From JANOAR01 sp031411235 (GTDB lineage: Bacteria > Verrucomicrobiota > Verrucomicrobiia > Verrucomicrobiales > Verrucomicrobiaceae), in contig JANOAR010000302.1 in assembly GCA_031411235.1 (NCBI GenBank), positions 1 through 28,868 on the forward strand: a DNA stretch of 28,868 bases. The letters are read 5' to 3'. The notes below the pieces were generated by a model. That model searched no databases. It saw only the letters and a list, made by a program, of their open reading frames with translations, and had not been told where the DNA came from. A program made the translations under genes and the position numbers. This document shows positions 8,544 to 15,956 of the stretch, in pieces; the first letter of the stretch is position 1, and every line of letters starts with the position of its first letter.

Positions 8544-10337
8544 CTATCTGGATGGAACTAGGGCAGGGCGGAAGCCCAGGTAGTTGCTGCACATGTATGG
8601 CTCAAGGCCACCCCGATAGGCCGCACGGCAACTGGCGGCTCCAAGGTTCCACGCGCCGCCGCGATTCACGCGGTGATCACCCGTTGTAGCACCTTGGGGA
8701 TTGGTAGCGCTGCCCGTCGCATACGGGCCGTAGTAGTCGCCACCATTCCCAGACGTTGCCCAGCATGTCGTACGGGCCCCATGCATTCGCTTGCTTGAGA
8801 CTCACCTGCCTTGGGCCCGCTATGCCGCCGGGATACTGCTTTTCCTTCCATGTCGTGGTATCCCAGCCATTGCCCGAGTAACCCTCGCTACTGTTGCCGC
8901 CATACCACGCAATGTCATCCAAGCCTGGGGCATTGTTCTCGCCTTTGATGGTGAAATCACCGCTGTAAGTCATGCCCTGCGTGCTGCTGCGGCAGGCATA
9001 CTCCCACTGCGCCTCGGTGGGCAGGGCAAAGCTCCAGCCGTGCAGCATGGCATGGCTACTAGCCTTTGTGCAGAAATCATCAGCTTCGTTCCAGTTGACG
9101 CAATACATGGCGATCTTATCAGACACGGTACCGATAGCTTTAGCGCCGTCACCTTTCTCCAAGCCCACGAAGGCACGGATGGTTTTGCCTTCTAGAGCTT
9201 TGAAAGTGGTGTCATCCGACAAAATTTTATTGGCCTGCTGAAGCAGCGTGCTGCCCATGACGGACTGCCATTGGCTCTGGGTGACTTCGGTCTCGGCAAG
9301 CCAGAAGCCGTTGGTCAGCGTGACGGTGTGCGGCACTTCATCGGCATAAAAACCTTTATCTTTTCCCGCTGCCTTCAGCACGGCGTGCTCCCTGGCGGGG
9401 CTGCCCATGGTGAAGCTGCCTGGCGGGCACCAGCGGAACGGTATGCCGATGCCAGGGCCGACTTCGATGAGCTTCCTCTCGCCTGGAATTTTGCCAGCGA
9501 GCAGCGTGTAGTCGTCGAGGAGTGGCATCACTCCTCCCCTCGACACGGCAGCATCGGCCAGCTTCTCCATAATCTGGGGCTGGCCGTCGAAGTGCAGTCG
9601 TATCCAGGGTTTTTGCGCACCGTCAGTGGAGCGGCTCACGTCATCGGACACGGCGGTGAGGATGTGGGGTACGTCTTGCGGGCCGCTGCCGTCTTTTTTT
9701 GTTAGCCCCACATTGGCGGCGAGGGATTTGGCGAAGGGACTGTTTTCGCCATGAGGGCCGTCTTTGGCTTTTTTGCCGGGCTCGGCAGAGAACATGATGA
9801 CGGTGCCCTGCGGCGCTTCGTTACAGCGGCTAGGCCTACTTTGTTTTTTGCAAAGGCACCGGTACCGAAGGGGTTGTTGCGGTAGCAGTCGAGGACGATG
9901 ATCTTGGCCTTCACCTGGGTGTCGTCGAGCAGCTTTAGTATTTCAGGTAAAGCGATGGCTTCCTGTTTCAAGTCGGCGGCCTGAGCCAGCACCGAGTCGA
10001 TGGGCAGCAGGTAGTTCACCCCATCGACCTCCATGCCGTGGCCCGCGAAGTAGAAGACGGCGACGTCGGCCTGGAAGGCGACGGTTTTGAACTCAGCGAG
10101 CTTGAGCTTGAAGTCCTTGGTGGTGACGTCGGTGAAGTGCAGGACTTGGTCGTAGCGCAGGGCCTTCAGTTTGCCAGAGATGAGGGCGGCGTCGTTCTTG
10201 GGGTTGCGCAGGCTGCCGCCGTTTTGGTAGCTGCCGTTGCCGATGACGAGGGCGACGCGCTCGGCAGCGTGCGCGGGGACGGCAGCGGCGAGGAGGAGTG
10301 CCACGGCGAGGAGGTGCCTACGGTGGAGCTTCTGCAT
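8544..10337 (-). pseudogene. Caspase-like / formylglycine-generating-enzyme-like fusion, broken by two frameshifts
   Basis: The intact gene would encode about 597 aa. The start at 10337 gives a signal peptide (to ...VPAHA), then a caspase domain with RVALVIGNGSY and H100 in YFAGHGM. The catalytic cysteine position in VLDCYRNNP is tyrosine (Y152, TAC), where the two neighbouring paralogues have Cys before Arg-Asn. Near 9822-9826 the frame shifts and continues as NEAPQGTVIMFSAEPG, consistent with one lost base. The second part is an FGE-sulfatase-type domain (FRWCPPGSFTMGSP, ETEVTQSQWQ, LPTEAQWEYACR, YDMLGNVWEW). Near 8743-8750 it shifts again and ends with VNRGGAWNLGAASCRAAYR and LGFRPAL. All family motifs are present across the three frames, so decay is recent or the shifts are assembly errors. 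The Cys-to-Tyr change argues for true loss of protease activity. Confidence 0.85.
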
Positions 10338-10358
10338 GGGGGGTGAGGGGGAGGCGGG

Positions 10359-10460
10359 ACGATTAACGAACAAGGATGGCTGGCGGCGGGAGTGTATTGA
10401 GAGGGCTTTGATGTAGAAGCAGTTTCTTTTTTCCGCCAGGGCTTCTTGTTCGTTAATCGT
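10359..10460. repeat. Perfect 16-bp inverted repeat around 70 bp
   Basis: The arms ACGATTAACGAACAAG (10359-10374) and CTTGTTCGTTAATCGT (10445-10460) are exact reverse complements separated by 70 bases. The element lies 22 bases upstream of the caspase-FGE pseudogene start. It could be a pair of operator half-sites or the ends of a tiny mobile element; no gene lies inside. Confidence 0.8.
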
Positions 10461-10512
10461 GGAGTCGTGGGGCAGCGCAGATGGGCTGAGGGCCCGAGCC
10501 TTATGAGGCACA

Positions 10513-10779
10513 CTACGCGCGATAGCTGCGGGTGAAGGTGCGGCAACTGCCATCGCTGTAGTGCGAACGGTAGGTGATGGTGGTGACGCTGTAACGGTAG
10601 GCGCGGCCACAGTGGTCGTAGGCGAGGTGGCTGTGGCAGCAGCGGTCGATCTCGCAGGTGCTGACGAGTGTGGGGGCGCAGTAGCCGCCCGTGCTGTAGT
10701 AGTAGTAGTCGGCGTGGCTGGTGGTGGGAGCCGCGATGAGGGCGGTGACGATGAGGGCGAGGGTGGGGATGAGTTTCAT
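10513..10779 (-). CDS. Small secreted Cys/Tyr-rich protein of unknown function
   Basis: An 88-aa protein starting at an ATG at 10779. Residues 1-23 are a clear signal peptide (ALIVTALIAAPTTSHA). The mature part is about 65 residues and unusually rich in Tyr (an ADYYYYSTGGY start), Cys (six) and His, with alternating Tyr/Ser/Arg in the last third (YRYSVTTITYRSHYSDGS). The even cysteine count suggests disulfide bonds in an oxidising compartment. I do not recognise a family. It lies upstream of the caspase-FGE pseudogene, separated by 175 bases that contain the 16-bp inverted repeat, and downstream of dispersed repeat copy 2. Good signal peptide and codon pattern support it as a real gene. Confidence 0.65.
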   Translation of the reverse strand: MKLIPTLALIVTALIAAPTTSHADYYYYSTGGYCAPTLVSTCEIDRCCHSHLAYDHCGRAYRYSVTTITYRSHYSDGSCRTFTRSYRA

Positions 10780-10816
10780 AGGAGTTGATGGTTTTTTGGT
10801 TTCGGATTGGAAGGGT

Positions 10817-10896
10817 GCGAGCGGCGAGTTTTCGCGCTGTCAGAGAGCCCATCGCTGGCGGCGGGAATTCCATTGTGGGAAAATGAAATTATTTTT
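10817..10896. repeat. Dispersed 80-bp repeat, copy 2
   Basis: Partner of 8177-8256, about 92% identical without gaps. It ends 38 bases upstream of the start of the small Cys/Tyr-rich gene, a position similar to copy 1 relative to its gene. The stretch 10780-11080 contains this copy, the CAGGAT repeat at 10982-11010 and no supported gene. Confidence 0.85.
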
Positions 10897-10981
10897 TGAG
10901 CTGCCTCAGTGCGGCGTTTGGCCTTGTCGGAGCAAGAGCTTCCGCCGCTGCTGCGCAGGATGCTCAACAGGGCGTTTGTTT

Positions 10982-11010
10982 GGACAGGATTCGCAGGATT
11001 GAACAGGATG
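10982..11010. repeat. Short CAGGATT-type tandem repeat
   Basis: Three CAGGAT cores at 10985, 10994 and 11004, spaced 9-10 bases apart, in intergenic sequence. Its sequence is typical of short dispersed intergenic repeats I have seen in planctomycete and verrucomicrobial DNA; that recollection is not checked here. Confidence 0.6.
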
Positions 11011-11080
11011 GTTGGGCGAAGGCTCAGCCTGTGGAATCAGGTAAATGCTGGCTCAATAGCAGCGGCTTGGCACAGCGAGA

Positions 11081-11380
11081 TCAATAAATCCAGGGCGCTC
11101 GGGGAAAGGGCCTCGCGGTGCAGCATCGGAAGTTTTCTTTTTTGAGGTTAAGCGCGACGCAGCAGAAGGCCACATCGCGTGGTGAAAGTTCGCGAAGGCT
11201 TGTGATGACGGCGCGGAGACGATCATCGCTGTAGTGCTGGCGCGTGGCTTTCCACTCAGCGAGGGTGCCGCGCTCCACCACGCGTTGAATGACTTGAGAC
11301 GCATGTTTCTCGGCATCAACCGTGCCAGCACGCGCGTCCCAGAAGAGCGTGGGGCTAAGTTGATCCATAAGCGATGGCAT
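11081..11380 (-). CDS. DUF6922-like small protein
   Basis: A 99-aa protein. From residue 5 the sequence MDQLSPTLFWDARAGTVDAEKHASQVIQRVVERGTLAEW matches in layout the small DUF6922-type family (an FWD start, a KHA helix, an ERGT turn). It continues with RLRAVITSLRELSPRDVAF and ends LKKENFRC. These proteins usually sit directly before a nucleotidyltransferase toxin gene of the AbiEii/DUF1814 type and may act as its antitoxin. No such partner follows here: the next 300 bases are repeats. It therefore looks like an orphan or remnant. Start choice is uncertain (GTG 11404, ATG 11380 or ATG 11368); 11380 is taken as the longest ATG form. I am fairly sure the gene is real and less sure of the family name. 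Confidence 0.65.
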   Translation of the reverse strand: MPSLMDQLSPTLFWDARAGTVDAEKHASQVIQRVVERGTLAEWKATRQHYSDDRLRAVITSLRELSPRDVAFCCVALNLKKENFRCCTARPFPRAPWIY

Positions 11381-11480
11381 GAGCCCAAATTGCCCGCTGG
11401 GCACGCCAAGCGCAAGCTCCGACTATCCTAACGAGCGCTGGGTGGCGAGGTCGCAGCGATAAAGCCGCATCAGTCGTCAA

Positions 11481-12251
11481 TCACGGATTGGCGGCAGGTT
11501 GGAGCTGGACGTAGAAGGGGATGGCGATGCCGCCGACGCGTTTGGTATCGGCGTAGCAGACGAGGATGCGGTAATCTTCGCCAGGGGTCAGGGCGGCGAG
11601 AAGGGGCTGGTCTTTCCCTGGCTTGAGCACGGCGAAGTCCACGGGAGGTCTTACTTTCTCGGCTTTAAAGAGGGCGGGGGCGGTGAGCACGTCGCCCTGG
11701 GGCGGGAGTATCCACACGTCGTAGCTTTTGCCAGGCTGGGCCTTCCATGCGATGACGGGATGGGTCGTGGGGATTTCACCGCGCGGCGAGAGGATGGCGA
11801 TGTCGGCATTCGACGAACTGGGCGAGATAATGAAATAGCTTAGCGTGGCGAGGAGGGCGAGGGCGGCGGCGAGGCGAATGATGCGTGATGAATGTTGAGC
11901 GATGAATGACCGACGGGGGGCTGGCGCGGCTTGAGGTTGGAAGACGGAGGCCCGTGGGGCGATGCCTTGTTTACTGGCGTCGGCTAGGGCTTGGAGGCGA
12001 GTGTTTTCGAGGCGGGCGATGTTGCTGGTGGTGAGGTGTGGTTCTTCGTTTCCTGGCAGGCTGGGGGCTGCGAGGCGTGGCGCTTGGGTTGGCTCGGCAT
12101 TTGGCATGGATACGCTGCGCTCGGCTCGGCAGGCGGCAGGTAGCATTTCTTCCAGTCCTCGTGACAGAGCGCCCCATTCCCCTGTGTGCTTTTCCAGCGC
12201 GAGGAGGGCTTCCCGTTGCTCGGGGGTGAGGGGGGGATCATGGGGGTTCAT
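11481..12251 (-). CDS. Single-pass membrane protein, probable anti-sigma factor partner
   Basis: A 256-aa protein. The cytoplasmic-side N-terminal part (1-118) contains LTPEQREALLALEKH and a Pro/Ala-rich middle. A single transmembrane helix lies at about 128-146 (IIRLAAALALLATLSYFIIS), followed by an external domain with a beta-rich pattern (ILSPRGEIPTTHPVIAW, YDVWILPP, YRILVCYADT). It overlaps the upstream sigma factor gene by four bases (ATGA), so translation is probably coupled. Small sigma factor plus single-pass membrane protein is the standard layout of an anti-sigma pair, but no zinc-binding ZAS motif is visible, so the role rests on context. The external beta domain could sense an envelope signal. 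Confidence 0.7.
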   Translation of the reverse strand: MNPHDPPLTPEQREALLALEKHTGEWGALSRGLEEMLPAACRAERSVSMPNAEPTQAPRLAAPSLPGNEEPHLTTSNIARLENTRLQALADASKQGIAPRASVFQPQAAPAPRRSFIAQHSSRIIRLAAALALLATLSYFIISPSSSNADIAILSPRGEIPTTHPVIAWKAQPGKSYDVWILPPQGDVLTAPALFKAEKVRPPVDFAVLKPGKDQPLLAALTPGEDYRILVCYADTKRVGGIAIPFYVQLQPAANP

Positions 12252-12880
12252 AGTCTTGGGGTGGCCTCTCCGGTGAGGGTTGTGAGCTTGGCCTTCAGGG
12301 TGCGGAAGCCTTTGGCAAAATGGGTGAGTAGGGTGTTGGCGTTGATGTTGCGGCGGGCGGCGATTTCAGTGGTGTTCCAGCCTTCGACGAAGCGTTCGCT
12401 GAATAGCTCGGGCAGCGGTGGATCCAACTCCTCCACGGCGGCCCATAGTTCGGCGGGGGTGAAGGGTAAGTGATCGGCGAGTGACGAGAGCGCGATCTCG
12501 GGCAGCGTCTCGACATAATCGAGCGGTCGGCGTTCTTGCTGGCGCAGGAAGTCGGTGATGCGGCGGCGCACGATTGTTCTCATCATACCCAGCACATCGT
12601 CCCAGCCGTCCATTCCATTGTAACTTTCTTCCTTATTTTCGATGATGCCCTGGATGAGTTGCTCCAGCGCGGTGAGCACCAGGTCGTCGCGCTCGCTCGC
12701 GTGCTGGCTGCCTACCAAGGCCATGCGGGCGATGGCGTGCCCGGCGGTGTGCAATAGCGGGTAGGCGGTCGCCCAGGCGAGCTTGCTCGTCGCTGACTGC
12801 GAAGATCGCAGCGCCTCTAGCGAGGGCGGCGCAGCGTCGTTGCGGACGATGCTCAGGGTTGCAGGGGCTTGGCGGGTCAT
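12248..12880 (-). CDS. Sigma-70 family (ECF-like) RNA polymerase sigma factor
   Basis: A 210-aa protein from the ATG at 12880; a TTG at 12904 gives eight more residues without added support. Region 2-like helices lie at about 50-120, including DDLVLTALEQLI and the segment WDDVLGMMRTIVRRRITDFLRQQERR, which resembles the promoter -10 contact helix. Region 4-like sequence covers about 145-200: LWAAVEELDPPLPELFSERFVEGWNTTEIAARRNINANTLLTHFAKGFRTLK, a helix-turn-helix typical of ECF factors. It is followed with a four-base overlap by the membrane protein. Its regulon is not visible here, but the caspase/envelope genes downstream on the same strand are candidates. Confidence 0.82.
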   Translation of the reverse strand: MTRQAPATLSIVRNDAAPPSLEALRSSQSATSKLAWATAYPLLHTAGHAIARMALVGSQHASERDDLVLTALEQLIQGIIENKEESYNGMDGWDDVLGMMRTIVRRRITDFLRQQERRPLDYVETLPEIALSSLADHLPFTPAELWAAVEELDPPLPELFSERFVEGWNTTEIAARRNINANTLLTHFAKGFRTLKAKLTTLTGEATPRL

Positions 12881-13044
12881 ATTGCGGAGAGGTCGGCTAT
12901 TCAAACGCGATGCAGGATTCGCGGCAAGGGGAGTTTAAAACCCGACCCCTGCTGAAACGCGGCGTTCGGGTTAAAACCCCAAAATCTATTTGCGGGCTGC
13001 CGTGCCGCAGCTTACAGGGTGGCCCGCTTCTCACGAAGCCTTAC

Positions 13045-13119
13045 GCGCGGTTAGCTCAGTGGTAGAGCATTACCTTGACATGGTAGGGGCCACAGGTTCG
13101 AACCCTGTACCGCGTACCA
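13045..13119 (+). tRNA. tRNA-Val (anticodon GAC), CCA encoded
   Basis: The acceptor stem GCGCGGT pairs with ACCGCGT (one terminal G-U). The D arm is GCTC/GAGC with loop AGTGGTA. The anticodon stem TTACC/GGTAG encloses loop TTGACAT, giving anticodon GAC. The T arm is ACAGG-TTCGAAC-CCTGT. Discriminator A and encoded CCA end at 13119. Confidence 0.97.
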
Positions 13120-13127
13120 GTTTTCCT

Positions 13128-13165
13128 AAAACGCACTCGATTCTCCTCGGGTGCGTTTTTGTTTT
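13128..13165 (+). terminator. Rho-independent terminator after tRNA-Val
   Basis: The arms AAAACGCACTCGA (13128-13140) and TCGGGTGCGTTTT (13147-13159) form a 13-bp stem with one T-G wobble and a 6-nt loop, followed by a T-rich tail. It lies 8 bases past the tRNA CCA end. Confidence 0.93.
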
Positions 13166-13205
13166 GCAGCGCAGCGTCATTCTGTGCCATAACCGCCCCT
13201 AACCA

Positions 13206-14051
13206 ATGGCTGCTCCCGCTCAACTCACTCACCTCATTCGCTTGCTCGACGACCACTCTGACGTCGTGCGTAAGGCGGTGCAGAATCAACTCGAATCCAT
13301 GCGCCGCGACCTGCCCGACAAAGTCGCCGAGTTGGATCAGCCCCTCACAGCTGAGGAAGAGCGCATTATGGGCGAACTCCTCGCGCCCTCGCGCCGGGAG
13401 GATCTCGAAGACTACTGGCTGCAATGGCGCGAGCAGCCTACGCCGGATGAACAAATCGAGTCTGCCCTAGCCATGCTCGCCAGCTTTCTCAGTGGTTGGA
13501 AAACACGCCCGCGCGAGTTGCGCCATCGCCTCGACCACCTCGCTACCGAAGTCGTCAGCGACCTTGGCGAGGTCGATGCCCGCGGCCTTGCCAACTGGCT
13601 CTTTGCCCGTCGTGGCAGCGAGACCCCGCGCTTTCGGGGCAACGGCAAAGACTACTACTCGCCCGATAACAGCAACCTGCTGTGGGTGCTCAAGACAGGC
13701 CTCGGCAACCCCATCAGCCTGTGCAGCATCTACCGGCTCCTGGGCAGCCGAGTGGGCCTCAATGTTGAAGGTTGCAATTTCCCAGGGCACTTCCTCGCCC
13801 GCGTCATTCATCAGGATCAGGTCTGGCTCATCGACTGCTTCAACCGAGGCCGCTTCATGCTTGCCGACGATGTCGGGCGGCATCATCCCGCTGCCAATCC
13901 CGCGATGGAAGAACTTGTGCGCAAGCCCGCGCCCGTAGCCTCCGTCCTGATGCGCTTCCTGCGCAACCTCGACGACGCCTTCGACAAACGCGGCCAGATG
14001 CCCGAGCGCCAGATGATGCGTCGCCTCGCGGTGAAGTTGATGGACGACTAG
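13206..14051 (+). CDS. SirB1-like transglutaminase-fold protein
   Basis: A 281-aa cytoplasmic protein. The N-terminal third is helical (LTHLIRLLDDHSDVVRKAVQ, HEAT-like in pattern). From about 120 to 235 the sequence matches the SirB1/Transglut_core2 family: FRGNGKDYYSPDNSNLLWVL, then TGLGNPISLCSIYRLLGSRVGL, VEGCNFPGHFLARV and WLIDCFNRGR. The Cys in ISLCSIY, the His in PGHFLAR and the Asp in LIDCFN are in the order of a transglutaminase-type triad, although many members are thought to be catalytically inactive. It starts 41 bases after the tRNA terminator and so must have its own promoter. Its biological role is not known. Confidence 0.85.
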   Translation: MAAPAQLTHLIRLLDDHSDVVRKAVQNQLESMRRDLPDKVAELDQPLTAEEERIMGELLAPSRREDLEDYWLQWREQPTPDEQIESALAMLASFLSGWKTRPRELRHRLDHLATEVVSDLGEVDARGLANWLFARRGSETPRFRGNGKDYYSPDNSNLLWVLKTGLGNPISLCSIYRLLGSRVGLNVEGCNFPGHFLARVIHQDQVWLIDCFNRGRFMLADDVGRHHPAANPAMEELVRKPAPVASVLMRFLRNLDDAFDKRGQMPERQMMRRLAVKLMDD

Positions 14052-14130
14052 CACAGGCGTTTCTTTTTCAGCCTTTGCCCCAGGTGATGAAACAATCCGA
14101 GCGCCGCCTTCGTGTCGCCAGCCTCACTTT

Positions 14131-15027
14131 ATGATCCACTCTTTTCGCTCAGCTTTAACCACGCTCCTCCTTGTCATCACCGCATCGGTTTCGCTCGCCG
14201 CCCATCCCTTTCTCTGCTGCGACTACGGCGGGAATAAGGTGTGCCGAGTCTCGGCCCAGGGAGCCATCGAGTGGCAGTATGACTGCCCCAACCCACAGGA
14301 CGTCTGGCAGCTCGCCAATGGCAATGTGCTATTTGCCTTCAAAACAGGAGCCCTCGAAGTAACGGCGGACAAAAAAATCGTCTGGGAATACAAAGCCCCA
14401 GAGAAGATCGAGGTGCATGGCTGCCAGCCGCTGGCCGACGGCAACGTCATGGTCATCGAGTGCGGCACGGATCGCATCATCGAAGTCGATCGCACCGGGA
14501 AAATCGCCAAAGAAATCAAGCTCACCACCACCGAGCCCAAGCTGCACAACCGCTTCCGTGGCACCCGCAAGCAAGCCAATGGCCACTACCTCGTCTGCTT
14601 CAAAGGGGAGGGAAAAATCGTCGAACTCGATGCCGAGGGCAAAGTGCTTCGTGCCATCCAGGTGCCCGGCGACCCCCACGAAGTCGTCGCCGTGGGCGAC
14701 GGCCACATCCTCGTGACTTGCGGCGACGGCCATAAAGTCATCGAACTCGACGCCGCAGGCAAGGTCGTCTGGGAACTCAACGAAAACGACCTCCCCGGCA
14801 ACACCCTGCGCCTCATGGCGGGCTGCCAGCGCCTGCCCAACGGCAACACCGTCTTTTGCAACTACCTCGGCCACGGCCACCTCGGCGAGCAACCCCAGTA
14901 CTTTGAGGTCACACGCGACAAGAAAGTCGTCTGGCAAGGCGGCGACCACTCCTTGTTCAAGGACATCAACCAGATTTTCCTCCTCGACGTGCCCGGCGAT
15001 CCTGCCAAGCACGAGGTGATGAGGTAG
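14131..15027 (+). CDS. Secreted beta-propeller protein (PQQ/arylsulfotransferase-like repeats)
   Basis: A 298-aa protein with a signal peptide (1-23, ...SVSLAA). The mature part is a run of about five blades of roughly 42 residues, each with a pattern like LANGNVLFAF, then a basic turn, then KIVELDAEGKVLRAI. Clear examples are GKIAKEIKL, GKVLRAIQV, GKVVWELNE and KKVVWQGG. This layout resembles the large family of secreted propellers annotated as PQQ-like or arylsulfotransferase-like in Verrucomicrobia and Planctomycetes. No catalytic residues are evident. The cytochrome-SHD1 gene starts 55 bases after its stop, so the two are likely co-transcribed. Confidence 0.8.
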   Translation: MIHSFRSALTTLLLVITASVSLAAHPFLCCDYGGNKVCRVSAQGAIEWQYDCPNPQDVWQLANGNVLFAFKTGALEVTADKKIVWEYKAPEKIEVHGCQPLADGNVMVIECGTDRIIEVDRTGKIAKEIKLTTTEPKLHNRFRGTRKQANGHYLVCFKGEGKIVELDAEGKVLRAIQVPGDPHEVVAVGDGHILVTCGDGHKVIELDAAGKVVWELNENDLPGNTLRLMAGCQRLPNGNTVFCNYLGHGHLGEQPQYFEVTRDKKVVWQGGDHSLFKDINQIFLLDVPGDPAKHEVMR

Positions 15028-15082
15028 GTCGCTAGCGCCTGCTTGAAATCCTGCCACCCTCCTGCCATCGTTCGCCCCCGCT

Positions 15083-15658
15083 ATGTTTCATCGCACCCTA
15101 CTCGTTTCATTAGCCGCCACCCTCGGCACCGCCCACGCCGTGGACTTCGCCAAAGACGTGCGCCCCATCTTTGAAAAACACTGCTACGAGTGCCATAGCG
15201 AGAAAGCCAAAAAGGAGAAAGCAGGCTATGTCTTCGACAGCGTAAAGCGCCTCGAAAAAGATGTCGGCCCAGGCCGCATCATCGTCCCCAAGAGCGTCGA
15301 TGAAAGCGACCTCATCTACATCGTCACCTCCGCCACAGGCAAGAAAGCCATGCCACCCGATGGCAACGACCGCCTCAGCGAGACCGAGGTAGGGAAACTC
15401 AAAGCCTGGATCGAAGAAGGGGCCAATCTCCCCGGCTTCGACATCGCCAAGAAAATGGCCGACGCCAAAGCCGCCCGCCCCAAGCTCCAGTCCGTCATGA
15501 ACTGGACTAACAAAGAAGGCAAAGTCCTCCGCGCCACTTTTGAAGGCCTAGAAGGCGAATTCGTCCTCCTGCGCACCGAAGCCGGCCAAGTCTATAAATA
15601 CCCCCTGGCCAAGCTCAACCCCGCCGGGCAAATCCAGGCCAAGCTCCAAGCGGAGTGA
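15083..15658 (+). CDS. Planctomycete-type cytochrome c domain protein with C-terminal SHD1-like domain
   Basis: A 191-aa protein with a signal peptide (1-19, ...GTAHA). The heme-binding motif CYECH follows VDFAKDVRPIFEKH, the standard opening of the planctomycete cytochrome c (PSCyt1-type) domain. The segment AMPPDGNDRLSETEVGKLKAWIEEGAN gives the Met/Pro region and closing helix. From about 140 the sequence WTNKEGKVLRATFEGLEGEFVLLRTEAGQVYKYPL resembles SLA1 homology domain 1, which is often attached to secreted proteins in this phylum. It probably sits in the periplasm. The partner redox protein is not visible in the window. Confidence 0.86.
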   Translation: MFHRTLLVSLAATLGTAHAVDFAKDVRPIFEKHCYECHSEKAKKEKAGYVFDSVKRLEKDVGPGRIIVPKSVDESDLIYIVTSATGKKAMPPDGNDRLSETEVGKLKAWIEEGANLPGFDIAKKMADAKAARPKLQSVMNWTNKEGKVLRATFEGLEGEFVLLRTEAGQVYKYPLAKLNPAGQIQAKLQAE

Positions 15659-15949
15659 GGATGCCGCCCCGCAGGCGCGTCCGCCAGAACGCGGCCCATT
15701 CGTTGCGTCACGACCCCTTGATTTCCACAAAACGTGATGACGCGCCGCATACATCGCTGGCAGGCTCGCTCAGGGTGTGCCGAGTTCGGCTTAACTCCCG
15801 TGTGAGGGGAAAGCCCCTGCGTCGTGCCGTGCAGGGCTTCACCCGCGTACCCAGCAGCAGCCCGATGGCCGCAAAGGTGTTGCCGTTGAAAAACAGGAAC
15901 GGCGCACGTTTGTGAAACTATCGCAGCGTATCGAAGGCATCTGCCAGGG
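15659..15949. other. Gene-free stretch with decayed sequence
   Basis: No intact gene is supported in these 291 bases. The part near 15846-15956 holds a minus-strand gene relic described separately. The part at 15659-15840 contains short open frames on both strands but no start, domain or consistent frame, and reads like an old intergenic insertion. Confidence 0.5.
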
Positions 15950-15956
15950 TTATGAC
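15846..15956 (-). pseudogene. Relic of a short protein with a FFNGNTFA motif
   Basis: Reading the minus strand gives VITLADAFDTLR, a TAG stop, then FHKRAPFLFFNGNTFAAIG. The arrangement of ITLADA, FHKRAPF and FNGNTFA in one frame looks like the N-terminus of a small conserved protein with its start codon changed to ATA and an internal stop. The family is not certain, so this is offered as a likely relic only. Confidence 0.35.

Noticed and set aside
13045..13119. Integration site in tRNA-Val
   Set aside because: No duplicated tRNA 3' end or integrase is seen in the window.
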